Below, piece after piece: positions 46,583 through 48,642 of a stretch of DNA of 48,642 nt; position 1 is the first letter of the stretch; every line of letters starts with the position of its first letter. The notes below the pieces were generated by a model. That model was not told the DNA's origin, searched no databases, and saw only the letters and a list, made by a program, of their open reading frames with translations. Both the position numbers and the translations under genes were made by a program. Source of the stretch: Conidiobolus incongruus B7586 (lineage: Eukaryota; Entomophthoromycota; Entomophthoromycetes; Entomophthorales; Conidiobolaceae); contig JNEM01015941.1 of NCBI GenBank assembly GCA_000697335.1, forward strand, positions 1 through 48,642. The letters run 5' to 3'.

Positions 46583-48642
46583 TGTATTTAAATATTGATT
46601 AGTATATAACTGGTTTGTTAAATCATTAATAAACTTAATTTTATTATTGGCATTATTCAAAGTGATTCTATTGCGAGTAATTTTAACTTTAATCATATTG
46701 ATCGTTATATACAACTAATAAGTGTTTACTACAACAAAACTATAATATACTTACAATATATTTAACTCATTAAGCAGAAAATAATCTCTAAATAATTATG
46801 TTTTCCCATTATTCATTGGTATGAGCTTTGAAATTGTAACAAAATATGACTTTATGATTTTCAATGACCAAAACTTTGTTATTAAAAATAAAAACAGCAT
46901 CTACTTCAAGGATATGTAAATAATTAATCTGTAATACTGAACGCTCAATATTACAATTAGAATACATAAATTTATAGATATTAAAAGTATATCATTAACT
47001 AGCCTTTCATAAAATTACATTTGTTGATTTATTCCAGTTGGAATATCATTATTTTGAGATATAATTATGATAATTAAAAAATATTTGAAATCTCAAGATT
47101 TGAGCATTAATGATTCTTAGTAGACAACTTTCACTACAAATGATTGCATTTGTAAAGCAAAGTATGAAGAAAATCATACTTAGCGTTTATTAATGATGAT
47201 ATTAAATGAGTTGATTTATGTTGTAGATAAAGTTTAAATATAAATATTAAAAACTATAATAAATTGATCCTAAGCATATTAAATCTATATTAGAATATTT
47301 GTATTAAAATAAAGGCAATAGAATTAACTCAGTAACTAATATTTAATATTTAAGCCATCATGGAATTGGATCATTAAACTAGGAATCAAACTTTAATAAA
47401 AATTAAATTTAATTTATTTAATCAAGCTATATTAAAAATTAATAGAAATCAATAATTGATTTGAATATATAATTACAAATGTCATAATTAATATTTGAGA
47501 TTACTCAATATTATAAATACCTGATTTAGCTTAAATATATATATTGTTGGATTTTCTGTGTGATCAGGGTTTATAATTAAAATAATAAAAGTAAAATATA
47601 AGTCTATTTTTATTCTATATTTAATTTAACAATAGTTGTTTGTTTATCTTAAAAAACCCCCTTTTATCCTGTCTTAAATTTTATCAATAAAAGTGTAATT
47701 GAGTAATATCAAATAACTTAGTAATTGTGGGACAAGTATTAGATCATAATAATATAAGTGGTTAGCAATATTGCCAACATTTATAGTATTATAAACTATT
47801 TAAACTTAAGCTTTAAATAATATAAGATATATTAGCTATCTATTAAGAGAAATTCAAAAATATTATAATAATAATAGAGAACACCTGAATATATATTTTT
47901 TATATAATTAGCATTATATTATTATTTCTCAAAAATAGAAAATTTTTTAATCTTTGATGTTATATATATATATATATAATGCTTTCATTTAAAAATTAAT
48001 TTTTAAAGTTTTATTATTTAATTAAATTATATAACTAAATAATAATTATCAAAAGTATTTATAATGATATTAGTAAAATTTAACCATATATCTTTTGGAA
48101 TTATATAAAATTATAAAATATTTATAAAGATAATATTATATATAGATTAATTATATATATTGGATAAATTATTTAAATTTAATAAGATATAACAAATTAA
48201 TTTTAAATATTATTATTTTTTATCATTAATAAAGAAAAAATATATTACCAAACATCTTTATATATAAATTAAAAAAATATCAAAACATTTTCATATTAAG
48301 TATATAGGTGTATTATATATTAAGGTTTAAACTTAAATTAATCAAAATATAAAATTAATAATTTATAATTAAGCTAAAACTTAAAAATAGCTAAAATAAC
48401 TTTAGTTAATAAACTTATTAAAATATATCCAAAGACCAAAAAATTTATAATAAATTCTAAAACTTTTATAAATATTTATTAAAATTCAAATTAAAATATT
48501 AAAATATTCTTTTTTTTAAATCTTTGATAAATTAATATTCTTATAAAAATTTTTTTATTATTATATTTCATTAATTTAAATTAATATTATATTCAAGTGT
48601 TCTAAAAAATTAGTTTAATTAAACTAATTATATATATAAAAT
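46583..48642. other. AT-rich terminal region
   Basis: About 2 kb without a supported gene, RNA or mobile element. It includes a short AT run at 47961-47978. Any gene beyond the window edge is not visible here. Confidence 0.5.

Noticed and set aside
1-48642. CRISPR arrays, bacterial operons or ribosome-binding sites
   Set aside because: No spaced direct repeats; spliced genes, TATA boxes and eukaryotic tRNAs show this is nuclear eukaryotic DNA.

Overview
This is an AT-rich nuclear segment from an aerobic fungus. Intergenic DNA is mostly A and T, while genes stand out by higher GC. Introns are very short (about 48-73 nt), begin mostly GTAATT or GTATTT and end ATAG or TTAG. The gene set is fungal: an Ssk2-type MAPKKK, a VTC4 polyphosphate polymerase, secreted aldonolactone oxidases, an FCH-RhoGAP of the Rgd1 type, plus NIP7, RPB10 and SMC5. 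A mitochondrial transcription factor B gene and oxygen-using oxidases argue against the AT-rich anaerobic chytrids. My best guess is an early-diverging lineage such as Entomophthoromycotina (Conidiobolus-like); this is inference.

Layout, left to right. Two tandem paralogous secreted lactone oxidases lie on the minus strand (1022-2620 and 7014-8612) and share promoter and leader architecture; a short solo-LTR-like relic sits between them. A minus-strand MAPKKK follows (12804-17077); two upstream exons add an N-terminal BRCT domain. Then come tRNA-Lys(UUU), RPB10, and a ten-exon mtTFB-like gene that carries three apparent lesions. On the plus strand are VTC4 (24560-26704) and a seven-exon FCH-RhoGAP gene (29618-32403). 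A broken gene for a Ser-rich secreted protein (33163-33729) is followed by five-exon NIP7 (minus), a second solo-LTR-like relic, and tRNA-Leu(CAA). A 106-residue RVxF-motif protein (37824-38144, minus) has about 1 kb of GC-enriched upstream DNA. The window ends with seven-exon SMC5 (41270-44831, plus), a five-exon small C2-domain protein (45850-46582, plus) and about 2 kb of featureless AT-rich DNA.

The genes are not an operon or an evident cluster: they span stress signalling (MAPKKK), Rho signalling, phosphate storage, transcription, ribosome assembly and chromosome maintenance. The most unusual item is the BRCT-MAPKKK fusion, which would join a DNA-damage type phosphopeptide-binding module to an osmostress kinase. 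Other points of interest are the conserved GTCC-N4-GGAC palindrome in both oxidase leaders and the small candidate PP1-binding protein with its long promoter. Exon joins were worked out by hand from splice consensus, reading frame and remembered family sequences; no search or RNA data were available.
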